Positions 28,790 through 29,155 of a stretch of DNA of 29,155 nucleotides are shown piece after piece (the first letter of the stretch is position 1; every line of letters starts with the position of its first letter). The position numbers were made by a program, and so were the translations under genes. Source of the stretch: Planoprotostelium fungivorum (lineage: Eukaryota; Evosea; Variosea; Cavosteliida; Cavosteliaceae); NCBI GenBank assembly GCA_003024175.1, contig MDYQ01000298.1:1-29155 (forward strand). Direction: 5' to 3'. Under the pieces are notes generated by a model. That model did no database searches, was not told the DNA's origin, and was given only the letters and a program-made list of their open reading frames with translations.

Positions 28790-29155
28790 TGTTATGACGC
28801 TACGTGTAGAAGAGGAATATCGACGAGAAAAGGAATTGATTTAACGGTCTACAATTGTATTGTGTAATAAAAAGGGATTGTTCGAAGCCCCTCTGCAAGT
28901 AGAGAGGTCTCGTACATCACCATCAAGTCCACCATCTGCATCCATCCTTTACCCCAACATCAAGTGTGAGATAATCCTTTTATAACATCCTTCGAACCCA
29001 TCTCCTTGATATCATATCTTCCATAAGGAAGGAAAGGGGAAAAGGGAGAAAGAGGATCGTCTTGAAAGAGAAGGGATCAGCAGCGGATAACACCTGTCTT
29101 GTTGACACATCATCGGATACATATTATCTTATCCATCACTTTGGGTAGAGAGAAA
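28790..29155 (+). mobile_element. LTR-like direct repeat, copy 2, cut by the window end
   Basis: Same orientation as 27998-28369 and alignable to the last base (GAGAGAAA). The two copies differ at many positions, so they were not produced by one recent insertion event unless copies from different elements were joined. A target-site duplication cannot be tested because the right end is missing. Confidence 0.6.

Overview
The window is eukaryotic. Genes are dense and broken by very short GT-AG introns (33 to about 90 nt, most near 41 nt). All three standard stop codons appear to be used normally. The content (two transmembrane adenylyl cyclases of the TM-C1-TM-C2 type, ankyrin/F-box protein, GPI-anchored glycoproteins, GH128-type glucanase with a Thr-rich linker, CNOT9, NDRG) fits a free-living amoebozoan of the protosteloid/variosean kind. 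That placement is my inference from gene content and intron style, not a demonstrated assignment.

Layout. Positions 1-19712 form one large imperfect palindrome. The left arm (1-9080) and right arm (about 11133-19712) flank a unique spacer of about 2.05 kb. From the outside inward each arm carries a mitochondrial carrier gene (cut off at position 1 in the left arm), a complete 13-exon, 938-residue adenylyl cyclase gene, a gene for a GPI-anchored glycoprotein, and the 5' end of an ankyrin/F-box gene. The ankyrin/F-box gene is complete only in the left-to-spacer orientation; its partner in the right arm is a 5' fragment. Next to each glycoprotein gene lies a decayed head-to-tail copy of its 3' end. 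Arm identity is a mosaic: 1 to about 2611 and about 3124 to 4254 look identical to their partners, introns included, while about 2612-3123 and everything inward of about 4255 is clearly diverged.

Right of the palindrome (20757-27295) are single-copy genes: a secreted GH128-like glucanase, a two-finger CCCH protein, a divergently oriented J-domain protein with an apparent one-base frameshift, CNOT9/Rcd1 (CCR4-NOT subunit) and an NDRG-family protein. The window ends in two direct repeats of about 370 bp flanking a PBS-like site and about 400 bp that contains the only N; I read these as LTRs of a poorly assembled retroelement.

Exon models were built by hand by joining frames at GT-AG borders. 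For the cyclase, carrier, glycoprotein, ankyrin/F-box, glucanase, CNOT9 and NDRG genes the exon lengths sum to whole codons, which supports them. The genes do not form one pathway. The shared theme is a recently homogenised inverted duplication carrying cAMP-signalling and cell-surface genes.
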